Source: JBCDKH01 sp964388485 (GTDB lineage Bacteria > Planctomycetota > Phycisphaerae > Tepidisphaerales > Tepidisphaeraceae). From it: a stretch of DNA of 64,000 nt. Made by a program: the position numbers and the translations under genes. Within the stretch, counting starts at the first letter, position 1. Every line of letters begins with the position of its first letter. The notes below the pieces were generated by a model. It did not search any database, was not told where the DNA came from, and saw only the letters and a list, made by a program, of their open reading frames with translations. The stretch covers positions 92,486 through 156,485 of the forward strand of contig CAYMAS010000003.1 in assembly GCA_964388485.1 (NCBI GenBank), written 5' to 3'. Positions 1-9,167 of the stretch are shown one piece after another.

Positions 1-1600
<1,600 letters not shown>

Positions 1601-1702
1601 AGCCCGACGCTACGCCCACGCGTCGATGACCGGTCGCGTGGACGATCTGACCGTGTTGAACGAGCACCTGCCGCAACCCGCCTCGGACACTGATCGGCAA
1701 TA

Positions 1703-1775
1703 TGGACCCGACAGGTCTCGAACCTGCAACCTCCTGCATGCAAGGCAGGTGCTCTCCCAGTTGAGCTACGGGCCC
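1703..1775 (-). tRNA. tRNA-Ala (anticodon TGC)
   Basis: The minus strand folds as a 73-nt cloverleaf. The acceptor GGGCCCG pairs with CGGGTCC and is followed by discriminator A. The D arm is GCTC/GAGC. The anticodon stem CCTGC/GCAGG encloses CTTGCAT with anticodon TGC. The T arm GCAGG-TTCGAGA-CCTGT has one G-T pair. CCA is not encoded. Confidence 0.96.
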
Positions 1776-1832
1776 GGGAGCGGCGACAGCATAGTCATGT
1801 CACCCCTGGCCGGCTTCGGCAGCGATCTTCGG

Positions 1833-1869
1833 CTTTGGCAGAATCGTGCGTCTTTGGCAGAAGTGTGCG
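1833..1869 (+). repeat. Direct repeat upstream of the GntA-like operon
   Basis: Two 18-bp copies (1833-1850 and 1852-1869) share CTTTGGCAGAA-N2-GTGCG with two mismatches and are separated by one base. They end about 90 bases before the chosen start of the YqcI/YcgG gene. The position would suit a regulator-binding site, but this is only an inference. Confidence 0.5.
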
Positions 1870-1959
1870 AAAGCGCAGAAAAGCCGTCCCGCGCGCGCTG
1901 GCGCGGCAGCGACTTTGCTCCATGGGCGTTCCACCGCTTCGCGCTTTACCCACGACTGC

Positions 1960-2811
1960 ATGTCCAGCCCCGCCACCGCGACTCCTGTCGCCAATCCGTT
2001 CGCCTCCGATGCTGGCGGCTTCTACAAGCCCGCTAATCGCGGCGTCGACCGCCTCGCCGGGGGCGATGATCGGGCTCTGGACCTCCGCGCCGCCGCCACA
2101 CATGGGGCTCTGCAGGCACTGATCGGTGACAGCCAGTACCCGTGCGTCGGTGCCAAAAGCGCCTTCAACAACGGCTCGTATCGCCTCGGCCTGTACGGCA
2201 CCCTCGGCAGCCATGACGCGACGCGTGGGTTGGCCCGCGACTTGTTCGACTTTCGCCACAGGCTCGATTCGATCGACGGCCGGTTCGCGACGTTCGTCAG
2301 CGTCTTCGATGGGCCGCTGGAGCTGAGCGAAGCGGAGTTCGAGCGTCGCCTCTGGCAGCAGTTGCAGGCGTTGCACTTCGAGGACGCACCGCTGCACGAT
2401 TGGGACAGCGACGTCAGCAGCGACCCGGACGATCCGCACTTCTCGTTCAGCTTCGCAGGCAGGGCCTTCTTCATCGTCGGCCTGCATCCGCGGGCCAGCC
2501 GCATCGCCCGCCGCTTCCCGTGGCCGACCATCGTCTTCAACGCTCACGACCAGTTCGAGCGACTTCGCGAAGAGGGCAAAATGGAGCGGATGAAAACCAT
2601 CATCCGACAGAAAGACCTCGAACTTCAAGGCACCGAGAACCCGGTCCTCCGCGATCACGGCGACGAGAGCGAAGCCCGGCAGTACAGTGGCAGAGCGGTC
2701 GAAGACGACTGGCAGCCGCCCTTCGTGTCGGTGTCCGAAAACCAGCCGGCGAGCAAGTGCCCGTTCCACCGCCTCTTCGGCAGAAACCATAAGAAGGCGA
2801 GCCGGTCGTGA
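1960..2811 (+). CDS. YqcI/YcgG family haem-dependent N-hydroxylase-like protein (GntA-like)
   Basis: A 283-residue protein that matches the YqcI/YcgG family through its length: YPCVGAKSA near the start, then RFATFVSVFDGP, DPDDPHFSFSFAGRAFF, VGLHPRASR, VFNAHDQFERLR, and RQYSGRAVEDDWQPPF near the end. One characterised member, GntA, hydroxylates a guanidine nitrogen in guanitoxin biosynthesis. The ATG at 1960 (MSSPATATPV) was preferred to the upstream ATG at 1846 because the 38 extra residues look non-coding. The stop overlaps the GTG of the DUF1989 gene by four bases, so the two are probably translationally coupled. The substrate here is unknown; a guanidino compound is the inference from family and partner. 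Confidence 0.85.
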   Translation: MSSPATATPVANPFASDAGGFYKPANRGVDRLAGGDDRALDLRAAATHGALQALIGDSQYPCVGAKSAFNNGSYRLGLYGTLGSHDATRGLARDLFDFRHRLDSIDGRFATFVSVFDGPLELSEAEFERRLWQQLQALHFEDAPLHDWDSDVSSDPDDPHFSFSFAGRAFFIVGLHPRASRIARRFPWPTIVFNAHDQFERLREEGKMERMKTIIRQKDLELQGTENPVLRDHGDESEARQYSGRAVEDDWQPPFVSVSENQPASKCPFHRLFGRNHKKASRS

Positions 2812-3443
2812 ACGTCCAGACCCATCGCATTCCCCCCGCCAGCGGCCGAGCTTTCATTCTGAAGAAGGACCAGACGCTCCGCGTCATCGATCCGCTTGGC
2901 GGCCAGGTGGCGGACCTGCTGACCTTCGCCCTCGACGGTGAGACGATCACCGGCGAAGTACTCAGCGGCGGCCGAAGCATCGACTACGGCAACAAGCTCT
3001 ACATGACGAAGGGCGACCTGCTCTACAGCAACCGCAGCCGGCCGATGCTGGAAATTACCCGCGACGACTGCACGGCCGGAGGTGGGCGGCACGACTTCAC
3101 GCTAACGCCTTGCTCGCCGGAGATGTACGTCAAGCTCTACGACGATGACGGCACGCACCCGTCGTGCTTTGCCAACCTCCGTGACCACCTTGCCGCCTTC
3201 GGCGTTGAGAGCGACCAGATCCCGACGACGTTCAACGTCTTCATGAACGTTACCTTCGCCCCCGCCGACGCTCCCGTGCCTGGCGAGATCACCATCGGCC
3301 CGCCGCTGTCGAAGGCGGGGGACGTGATCGAGTTCAAGGCCCACATGGACCTCGCTGTCGGCCTGACGAGCTGCCCGAGCGAGGGGACGAACCACGTCGA
3401 CGACGCGAGCGAGTTGAAGCCGATCGACTATGAGATCATCTGA
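2808..3443 (+). CDS. DUF1989 / urea carboxylase-associated family protein
   Basis: A 211-residue single-domain DUF1989 protein starting at GTG 2808. Family signatures visible are GDLLYSNRSRPMLEI, RHDFTLTPCSPEMY, HPSCFANL, FNVFMNV and PPLSKAGDVIEFKAHMDL. Family members include the two subunits of carboxyguanidine deiminase (CgdAB), which acts in guanidine breakdown beside urea carboxylase. Here there is only one copy and no urea carboxylase nearby; the only partner is the overlapping GntA-like gene. A role in guanidino-compound metabolism is plausible but the reaction is not established. Confidence 0.85.
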   Translation: MNVQTHRIPPASGRAFILKKDQTLRVIDPLGGQVADLLTFALDGETITGEVLSGGRSIDYGNKLYMTKGDLLYSNRSRPMLEITRDDCTAGGGRHDFTLTPCSPEMYVKLYDDDGTHPSCFANLRDHLAAFGVESDQIPTTFNVFMNVTFAPADAPVPGEITIGPPLSKAGDVIEFKAHMDLAVGLTSCPSEGTNHVDDASELKPIDYEII

Positions 3444-3504
3444 ATGCTCTCGCTTATTTCTGAGTCTGTCCGGGAAGTGTTCGCACGCCTAGCGTCTCGC
3501 CTAG

Positions 3505-4065
3505 ATGGAGTCGATTGAGCCGACAGATGTCGCTGAGCCAAGTAGTCAGCGGACGACAAGCGACACCCTGATCGATCATGCTGCTCGTATGTGGGACGCT
3601 GAGCGGGAGAACGCGGAGCGTATCTCGCAGAAGTACCAGCTAGTTTCTGCTGGCGTCTTCGCGCTGCTCGGCTTGGGCCTGTTCAGCTTCGAGTGGATGT
3701 ACCAAGAGCCGAGCGAGCCGCTGATGTGGCGTTGGGCTATCGCGGTCACGCACTTGCTCCTGATTGCTGCTGTCATCTGCTACGCGTTATCCCTCGGCAT
3801 CATCTACTTGGCTCCAGCTGCCAGACGCGGTACGGCAACCAGTCAACTTGAACCCTGGCGGGAGAAGGATTGGAAGGGCAAGTCGGTTCGTCTTGTCATT
3901 CAAAATAGGACACTTGCGGCTTATACTGATCTGCGGGACCGTAATCGGACCCATTGGACCCGGTACAAGAGAGCCCAGCGATGGTTGTCGGGAGGCCTGT
4001 TCTTGACGTTTCTGGCCATTCTTCTCTACCTGAATGCGGTCGGATGGGGTAGACTCTGGTTGTAA
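3505..4065 (+). CDS. Unknown membrane protein with three predicted transmembrane segments
   Basis: A 186-residue protein with a polar N-terminus, a helix near residues 30-47 rich in charged residues, and hydrophobic segments at about 48-66, 78-102 and 162-181. The loop between the second and third segments is basic (WREKDWKGKSVR) and probably cytoplasmic. I do not recognise the family. Local base composition is clearly less GC-rich than in the neighbours, which may mean recent acquisition. A small gene follows 40 bases downstream on the same strand. Confidence 0.7.
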   Translation: MESIEPTDVAEPSSQRTTSDTLIDHAARMWDAERENAERISQKYQLVSAGVFALLGLGLFSFEWMYQEPSEPLMWRWAIAVTHLLLIAAVICYALSLGIIYLAPAARRGTATSQLEPWREKDWKGKSVRLVIQNRTLAAYTDLRDRNRTHWTRYKRAQRWLSGGLFLTFLAILLYLNAVGWGRLWL

Positions 4066-4105
4066 GCGATGCCTTTGGGGCCGACGCAAACAAAAGGAAA
4101 GCGGG

Positions 4106-4315
4106 ATGGACGAAGAGACTCTAAAAGTTCTAGAGAAAGCTGAGCGACGTTCGAAAAGGAGCAGTCGAAAGATCAAGTGCATCAAGGCAGGTCCGGATCC
4201 AGTCGGGTGGCTGTTGCGCAAGATACTGTCGCCCATGTACCCTGATCTCCGGGAGCAGCCAACCGCAGCCCCATTGAATCCTGATCAGGACGCTAGCAAA
4301 GTCGCAGCAGCTTGA
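4106..4315 (+). CDS. Small unknown basic protein (69 aa)
   Basis: The ATG at 4106 is preceded by a purine-rich ribosome-binding stretch (AAAAGGAAAGCGGG). The product is lysine/arginine-rich in its first 30 residues (EKAERRSKRSSRKIK) and then carries DPVGWLLRKILSPMYPDL. No family recognised. It follows the unknown membrane gene on the same strand with similar composition, so the two may form a unit. It ends seven bases before the convergent pheA stop. Confidence 0.5.
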   Translation: MDEETLKVLEKAERRSKRSSRKIKCIKAGPDPVGWLLRKILSPMYPDLREQPTAAPLNPDQDASKVAAA

Positions 4316-4321
4316 TTCGGC

Positions 4322-5440
4322 CTATAACACCTCCGCCGCCTTCGGGTAGCTGCCGAGGACCGTCAGCTGCAGGCAATGCTCCCGCGCTGCGGAGAGGGCG
4401 GCGGTGACCGTCGGGTCATCGACGTGGCCCTGGGCGTCGACGAAGAAGACGTACTCCCAATTCGTCCGGCCGCTGGGCCGCTTTTCGATGTCCGTCAGAT
4501 TAACGCCGTTCTCGCGAAAGGCGTCGAGGACGGCGGCCAGCGCACCGGGCTTGTTGGCGGTGGTGAACAGGACGCCCGTCTTGTCCTCGCCGGTCGGCTT
4601 GCTCGGGTCGCGGCCGATGACCCAAAAACGCGTGACGTTGTCCGGATTGTCTTCGATGTTCTCGAAGAGCACCGGCACGTCGTAAGTCTCGCTAGCCAGA
4701 CGACTGCCGATGGCGGCGACGGTTGAATCGGCCGCGGCACGCTCGGCGGCGGCACTCGTGCTCGCCGCCGGCACCACGTCCCGGCCCCGCGCGACGTTCG
4801 ATAACCACTCCCGGCACTGCGCCAAAACTTCAGGCTTCGTCGTGATCGTCTTGACGTCTTCCCAAGGCCCGCTCGCCAGAACACAGTGATGGATGGTGAT
4901 GAGCACTTCCGCACATACTCGGGCCGACGGATGGTCAAGGAAGGCGTCGAGCGTGTCGATCACGCCGCCGTGCGACGAGTTCTCGACCGGCACAAGGCCG
5001 CAGTCGGCGTGGTTTCGGCTGACGCTGCTGAAGACGCCATCGATGTCACCGGCGGGCACGTAGACGACGCTGCTGCCGAACTTGCCGAGGGCGGCCGCGT
5101 GGCTGAACGAGCCGCTGGGTCCGAGAAAGCTGACACGCAGCGGCTTCTGCAAGCCGATGCTGCCGGACATGATCTCCCGCCAAATCGCCTCGAGCGTCCG
5201 GTCCGGCAGGGGCCCAGCGTTGAGGCCGCGGATCTTGTCGAGCACCGCCTTCTCCCGACTCGGCACATAAAATGACGCCGCCTCGCCACTGCCGCCGGCC
5301 GCGTCCCGCTTGGCCCGGCCAATCTCGACAGCGACACGGGCCCGCTCGTTGAGCAGGTCGACCAGATTCTGATCCAGCTCGTCAATGCGGCCGCGAAGCG
5401 GCGTGAGTCGTGCTTCGAGCGGCTCGTCGGCGTCGGACAT
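4322..5440 (-). CDS. pheA: Bifunctional chorismate mutase / prephenate dehydratase (P-protein)
   Basis: The 372-residue protein has an AroQ-type chorismate mutase domain at about 10-95 (LRGRIDELDQNLVDLLNERA). A prephenate dehydratase domain follows from about residue 101 (VSFLGPSGSFSHAA) to 275, with the catalytic VTRFWVIG motif. An ACT regulatory domain spans about 285-365 (NKPGALAAVLDAFRENGVNL, then EKRPS, the usual ESRP-like phenylalanine-binding motif). It converts chorismate to phenylpyruvate and is normally feedback-inhibited by phenylalanine. Length and domain order are typical. It is transcribed alone. Confidence 0.97.
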   Translation of the reverse strand: MSDADEPLEARLTPLRGRIDELDQNLVDLLNERARVAVEIGRAKRDAAGGSGEAASFYVPSREKAVLDKIRGLNAGPLPDRTLEAIWREIMSGSIGLQKPLRVSFLGPSGSFSHAAALGKFGSSVVYVPAGDIDGVFSSVSRNHADCGLVPVENSSHGGVIDTLDAFLDHPSARVCAEVLITIHHCVLASGPWEDVKTITTKPEVLAQCREWLSNVARGRDVVPAASTSAAAERAAADSTVAAIGSRLASETYDVPVLFENIEDNPDNVTRFWVIGRDPSKPTGEDKTGVLFTTANKPGALAAVLDAFRENGVNLTDIEKRPSGRTNWEYVFFVDAQGHVDDPTVTAALSAAREHCLQLTVLGSYPKAAEVL

Positions 5441-5530
5441 CTTTCACACTATCGACTACTTCGACTGACCGGTTGCTGCCGACGCTCGACTTCAGTCGCC
5501 TTGGGATCAGGTCGATGCTGCTCGTACGCG

Positions 5531-6259
5531 ATGAGCGACACCAACACGACTCCTGCACCAGAGGTGCCCGTCGAGTGGCAGGATCTCGGTGCGCCTCCGC
5601 CGGTGGAGGAGGTGGTGGATGTCGAGGTGTCGGCGCTGGAGGTGCCGTGGGCGACGCGGGAGGACGTCCTCGACCTGGTCGCCTCGTCCGATGCCGCGGT
5701 CGCCGGGGGATTGGTGGCGGCGGGTGTGATGTGGTGGTTGTTCGCTGGTCGCGGCTGGCGCGTGCTGGCGTCGCTGAACCTGGCGGCGTTGGGAGCGTGG
5801 GGCGGATGGATGGTCGCGGAGATGCTCGGCCACAGCGGCTGGAGCGGATTGACACTCGGTGCCCTCGTCGCCGGTATCGCCGCATGGCCGGCTTCCAAAA
5901 GTGCCATCACGCTCAGCGGCGGCATCGTCGGCTTCGTTCTGGGATGTGTGGCGTGGCGTCTGGTGGGGCTCGACGAGACGTACCTCGTTGCCGGCGCTCT
6001 ACTCGGTGCGGTGGTGATGCTCATGTTGCCGCTGGCAACGCACCGGCTCGGGGCGACGGTGGTGCTGGCGGCCCAAGGCACCGTCATGTTCGGCCTGGGC
6101 TTGCTCGGATTTGTGATGGCGTACGAACCGATCGCGACCTTCGTGGCCGACGGGATCAAGATGTACCCGGTGGCGTTGCCGTCAACCTTGCTCGCGTCGA
6201 CTTTCGCGGCCCTGTTTGCTCATCATGCCTGGGAGCAGCAGATCGCAGCGAAGAAGTAG
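5531..6259 (+). CDS. Unknown polytopic membrane protein
   Basis: A 242-residue protein. The ATG at 5531 (MSDTNTTPAPEVPVEW) was preferred to one 30 bases upstream. A soluble, acidic, proline-rich N-terminus of about 55 residues is followed by seven or so hydrophobic segments rich in Ala, Gly, Val and Leu. No family motif is recognised. It is divergent from pheA and convergent with the MinD-like gene, so it is probably monocistronic. Confidence 0.75.
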   Translation: MSDTNTTPAPEVPVEWQDLGAPPPVEEVVDVEVSALEVPWATREDVLDLVASSDAAVAGGLVAAGVMWWLFAGRGWRVLASLNLAALGAWGGWMVAEMLGHSGWSGLTLGALVAGIAAWPASKSAITLSGGIVGFVLGCVAWRLVGLDETYLVAGALLGAVVMLMLPLATHRLGATVVLAAQGTVMFGLGLLGFVMAYEPIATFVADGIKMYPVALPSTLLASTFAALFAHHAWEQQIAAKK

Positions 6260-6312
6260 CGTGGTGATGAAGCGGAAATCACAGGACCAAACTCCTGCGG
6301 GACCGACCCAAC

Positions 6313-7719
6313 TCACGCCGCGTCCAGCAACAGTCCTTCGCGGTTACCCCAACGCAATCGTCGGTACGCCACAACGCTCACGTCGCTCGACCCCATGATC
6401 GGCCGCAGTGCGTCGGCACCGGCGTCCGAGTGGGCCACCAGCAGCCGGACGCGGACCGGCGTGTCGCCGCTGATGCGGTACTGGTTGAGCGCCATCGTCA
6501 GCAGCTGGCGGTTCTGTGTTGCCCAGGCCATTGCCTCGCCGACTTTGGCCAGATCAACGAGTCCCGGTGCCGCGGCGACGACGAGCACCAACGCACCGTC
6601 CGCAGCCACCGCCAGGCGACCCGCCGACAGCATCGGCGGTACAACCGGCGTCGTGGCTAAGTCGCTGCTGCGAGACAATGCGACATCCACGACCTCGGCA
6701 CCGGCGGGCAGATCGATCACATCATCGATCGCCGGCATCGGGATGGGTGCCGCGGGCTCAGCTTTTCGTTTGGCGGGCACCGGTTCAGGCTTCGCCGCCG
6801 TCGGGATCGGCTGGGCGAGGGACGGAATCGAGTGAATCGGCGTCGGACGCGAGTCGTCGGAAGCGGGAGCGGCAGGGGGTGCGATGCGCATCGGCGTCTC
6901 GGCAGGAGGGGCGGAAGAATCAGAATCGGCAGACGTCGTCAGCAGCGACACGACGCGATCCAAAGCCGGCGCGGCTTGATCGGGATCGGCCCAGGCGGCG
7001 GCAAAGATCTCGCTGGACCGCCACATCGGCTCGGGCTGCCCGTAGTCGCCGGCGAGTTGGACGTCGACGTCAAGGAACTGCCGGCACACGCCGAGCAGCT
7101 TGCGGGCGGCGCGATCGGCTTCACTCGGATCAGCCGCGTCGGGCACCGCCAGCGTCACTCGCGGCTGGTGCTCGCACATGCCGGGCCGGTCGCACAGCGT
7201 CTTGAGCACGCGGTATCCGCCGACGACGTGCTCGTGGTCGCTGCCGGCGAGCAGGATCCACCGGTCGCTGCCACGAAGCAGCTGGCGGGCATGCGGCGTA
7301 TTCGTGTCGGGCAGGGCAAGCACCCACTGATCGACGTCATTGTCGAGCTCGGTGAGGATCGCCTCGAGCGTATCGGCATCGCAAGGTGCCGCGTCGGTAG
7401 TTGCGACTTCGAAAGCTGCGTCGCTTCCGGCTTCGACGATGTAGATCTCGATCGCCTCGCCGTGGACGACCAGGACGCCGATGCGGCTGGCCTCACCCAA
7501 GAGCGTGGCGGCGGTGGACAGGGCGTGGCTGGCGAAAACGGTTCCCGATTCGCCGGTGCCGAGGATGCTGACGAGGTCGCGCTCGTTCGGCGTCGGGCCG
7601 GTGTGCGGGGCCATGTTCTCGCGGAGCTCGCTGAGGAACAGGTGGCTGATCGAGCTGAGCGTCCGGTCCGGTTCCGCGGGTGATCCGTCGACGTCGAGTT
7701 CGGGGTTCGTGTCGCTCAT
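6313..7719 (-). CDS. MinD/FlhG-like protein without Walker A, partner of ParA-CBM48
   Basis: A 468-residue protein starting 10 bases after the ParA-CBM48 stop, so almost certainly in the same operon. Residues about 50-250 resemble the later half of a MinD/FlhG ATPase: VLALPDTNTPHARQLL, a decision-loop-like DRWILLAGSDHEHVVGGYRVL, and RKLLGVCRQFLDVDVQLAGDYG, which mimics the FlhG beta-strand before the fifth helix. No GKGGxGK[ST] P-loop is present. Residues about 265-340 are a Pro/Ala/Ser-rich linker. A C-terminal domain of about 130 residues (LVDLAKVGEAMAWATQNRQ) is unrecognised. It is soluble with no signal peptide. The remote homology is inferred by eye and needs a profile search. Confidence 0.65.
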   Translation of the reverse strand: MSDTNPELDVDGSPAEPDRTLSSISHLFLSELRENMAPHTGPTPNERDLVSILGTGESGTVFASHALSTAATLLGEASRIGVLVVHGEAIEIYIVEAGSDAAFEVATTDAAPCDADTLEAILTELDNDVDQWVLALPDTNTPHARQLLRGSDRWILLAGSDHEHVVGGYRVLKTLCDRPGMCEHQPRVTLAVPDAADPSEADRAARKLLGVCRQFLDVDVQLAGDYGQPEPMWRSSEIFAAAWADPDQAAPALDRVVSLLTTSADSDSSAPPAETPMRIAPPAAPASDDSRPTPIHSIPSLAQPIPTAAKPEPVPAKRKAEPAAPIPMPAIDDVIDLPAGAEVVDVALSRSSDLATTPVVPPMLSAGRLAVAADGALVLVVAAAPGLVDLAKVGEAMAWATQNRQLLTMALNQYRISGDTPVRVRLLVAHSDAGADALRPIMGSSDVSVVAYRRLRWGNREGLLLDAA

Positions 7720-7729
7720 GAGTCAGTCC

Positions 7730-8995
7730 TTAAGCGGCGAGTTCGATGGGAGTCGCGTGACGGAGGCGTTCCGCCAACGGGTCGGCGGCAGCGGCGGGCG
7801 CGGGGACGACGAGGACGTTGTTGAACTCGCCGTAGTCGTTCTGCTCGAGTTGTTGGTTGGTCGGGTCGTTCGTCCACCGGCCATCGACGACGAAGCGGTA
7901 GCGGTACTTGCCGGGCGCGACGGGCAGAGAGCAGGACCAGACGTCATTGCTGCCGCGAGTCATCACGCCCCGGCCGACCTGCCAGTCGTTGAAGTCACCG
8001 GCCACGCGGACGACGCGGGCACCGGGGAAGCGGGCGGCGAAGATCGACTGGCCGTTTGAACCCGGCACGTCAGCCGGCTGAGGCGTCGGAGCCGCAGGCG
8101 GCCGCGCCACGGTCCGGCCGAAGCTCTTGGCGCTGAACTGCGACAACTGCTGCGCCCGGCGTACCAGCTCCTCGGGCCGGCTCAGGTTCTGCTTATCTTG
8201 TCCGGCGATGCTGACCGGCTCCTGGCCCATCAACTCGCGGGCGAGGTCGACGAAATCCTTGTAACCGCGGCTGCCGGGGTCGTACTCCGTGATCGGCTGA
8301 CCAAAGCTCGCGGCTTCCTTGAGCTTGACGTTGAAGCTCACGCATGACCGCATCAGAACATCGGCGAACCGGCCACGCAGTTCAGCGAGCACCTCGCGGG
8401 CGAGCTTGGTGCGGGTGTCGTAGAGCGTCGGGAGCACGCGGACCACGACGTCCTTGCCGCTCTTGTCCTTGAGTTCCTCGATAGTCTCGAGCATTTTCGC
8501 TAGACCGTGGAGGCTGAAGTAGCCGGTCTCGACCGGGATGATGGCTTCGTCGCAGGCGACGAGCGCGTTGAACGTCAGCAAGCCGACGCCGGGCGGGCAG
8601 TCGAGAATGCACCATTCGTAATGATCGCTGGCGGTGCTAAGTGCGTCGGCCAAGCGTCGTTCGCGACCGGGCCGACCGGCGAAGATCTGCTCGAAGCCGG
8701 CAAGCTTGAGGTTGCTCGGCGCCAGGTCGAAGTTGGTCGCGATCTGCCAAGCGATCTCGCTCACGTTTGCGGTGCGGGCGTCGGGTCCGACGTCGCCTGG
8801 CTCGAGGAGGCAGTCGAGGATGGTGCTGCGAACCCGTTCCTCCGGCACGGCGAGTCCAGTGGCGCAGTGGCCTTGCGGGTCCATGTCGACCAGCAACGTC
8901 TTGTGCCCTAGTCGAGCCAGGCTCGCGCTGAGGTTGATGGCTGTGGTGGTCTTTCCACAGCCGCCTTTCTGGTTGATGATCGCGAGGGTCCGCAT
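7730..8995 (-). CDS. ParA-family ATPase fused to a C-terminal CBM48 (glycogen-binding) domain
   Basis: Residues 1-255 of this 421-residue protein are a complete ParA ATPase: INQKGGCGKTTTAINL is the deviant Walker A, then LLVDMDPQGHCATGL, CILDCPPGVGLLTFNAL, and VETGYFSLHGLAKMLETIEEL. A linker of about 50 residues follows. Residues about 308-395 are a CBM48/isoamylase-N Ig-like domain: VVRVAGDFNDWQ, WSCSLPVAPGKYRYRFVVDG and a closing NNVLVV strand. CBM48 domains bind glycogen or related glucans. No parB lies beside it. The fusion suggests ParA-style positioning of a polysaccharide body; this is inference. The 172 bases before its ATG, which hold tandem GGTCGGTCGAAG motifs, probably contain the promoter. 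Confidence 0.93.
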   Translation of the reverse strand: MRTLAIINQKGGCGKTTTAINLSASLARLGHKTLLVDMDPQGHCATGLAVPEERVRSTILDCLLEPGDVGPDARTANVSEIAWQIATNFDLAPSNLKLAGFEQIFAGRPGRERRLADALSTASDHYEWCILDCPPGVGLLTFNALVACDEAIIPVETGYFSLHGLAKMLETIEELKDKSGKDVVVRVLPTLYDTRTKLAREVLAELRGRFADVLMRSCVSFNVKLKEAASFGQPITEYDPGSRGYKDFVDLARELMGQEPVSIAGQDKQNLSRPEELVRRAQQLSQFSAKSFGRTVARPPAAPTPQPADVPGSNGQSIFAARFPGARVVRVAGDFNDWQVGRGVMTRGSNDVWSCSLPVAPGKYRYRFVVDGRWTNDPTNQQLEQNDYGEFNNVLVVPAPAAAADPLAERLRHATPIELAA

Positions 8996-9167
8996 GTCGG
9001 GCGTGTCGTGGTCGGTCGAAGATCGGTCGGTCGAAGGTCCGTTAACTCAGTCGCTTCGTCGGTCAGTCACCCCACCGAATCTCCCGAGGCGGCGTAGCAG
9101 CCGCTTCCCCCGAACAACTATCGGCCCGTCACGTCCGACAACTTCAACCCAGCTTCTCGACCTGTCG

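Noticed and set aside
1776..1959. Guanidine riboswitch before the GntA-like operon
   Set aside because: No ykkC-type ACGR/GG-rich conserved segments were found; only short direct repeats are present.
1795..2790. Long minus-strand open frame (331 codons) opposite the YqcI/YcgG gene
   Set aside because: It is the antisense shadow of a gene with strong family motifs on the plus strand; its own product has no recognisable motif and antisense codon bias.
9089..9104. Terminator after the CapD-like gene (GCGGC-GTAGCA-GCCGC)
   Set aside because: The stem is only 5 bp and has no T-tract on the correct side.
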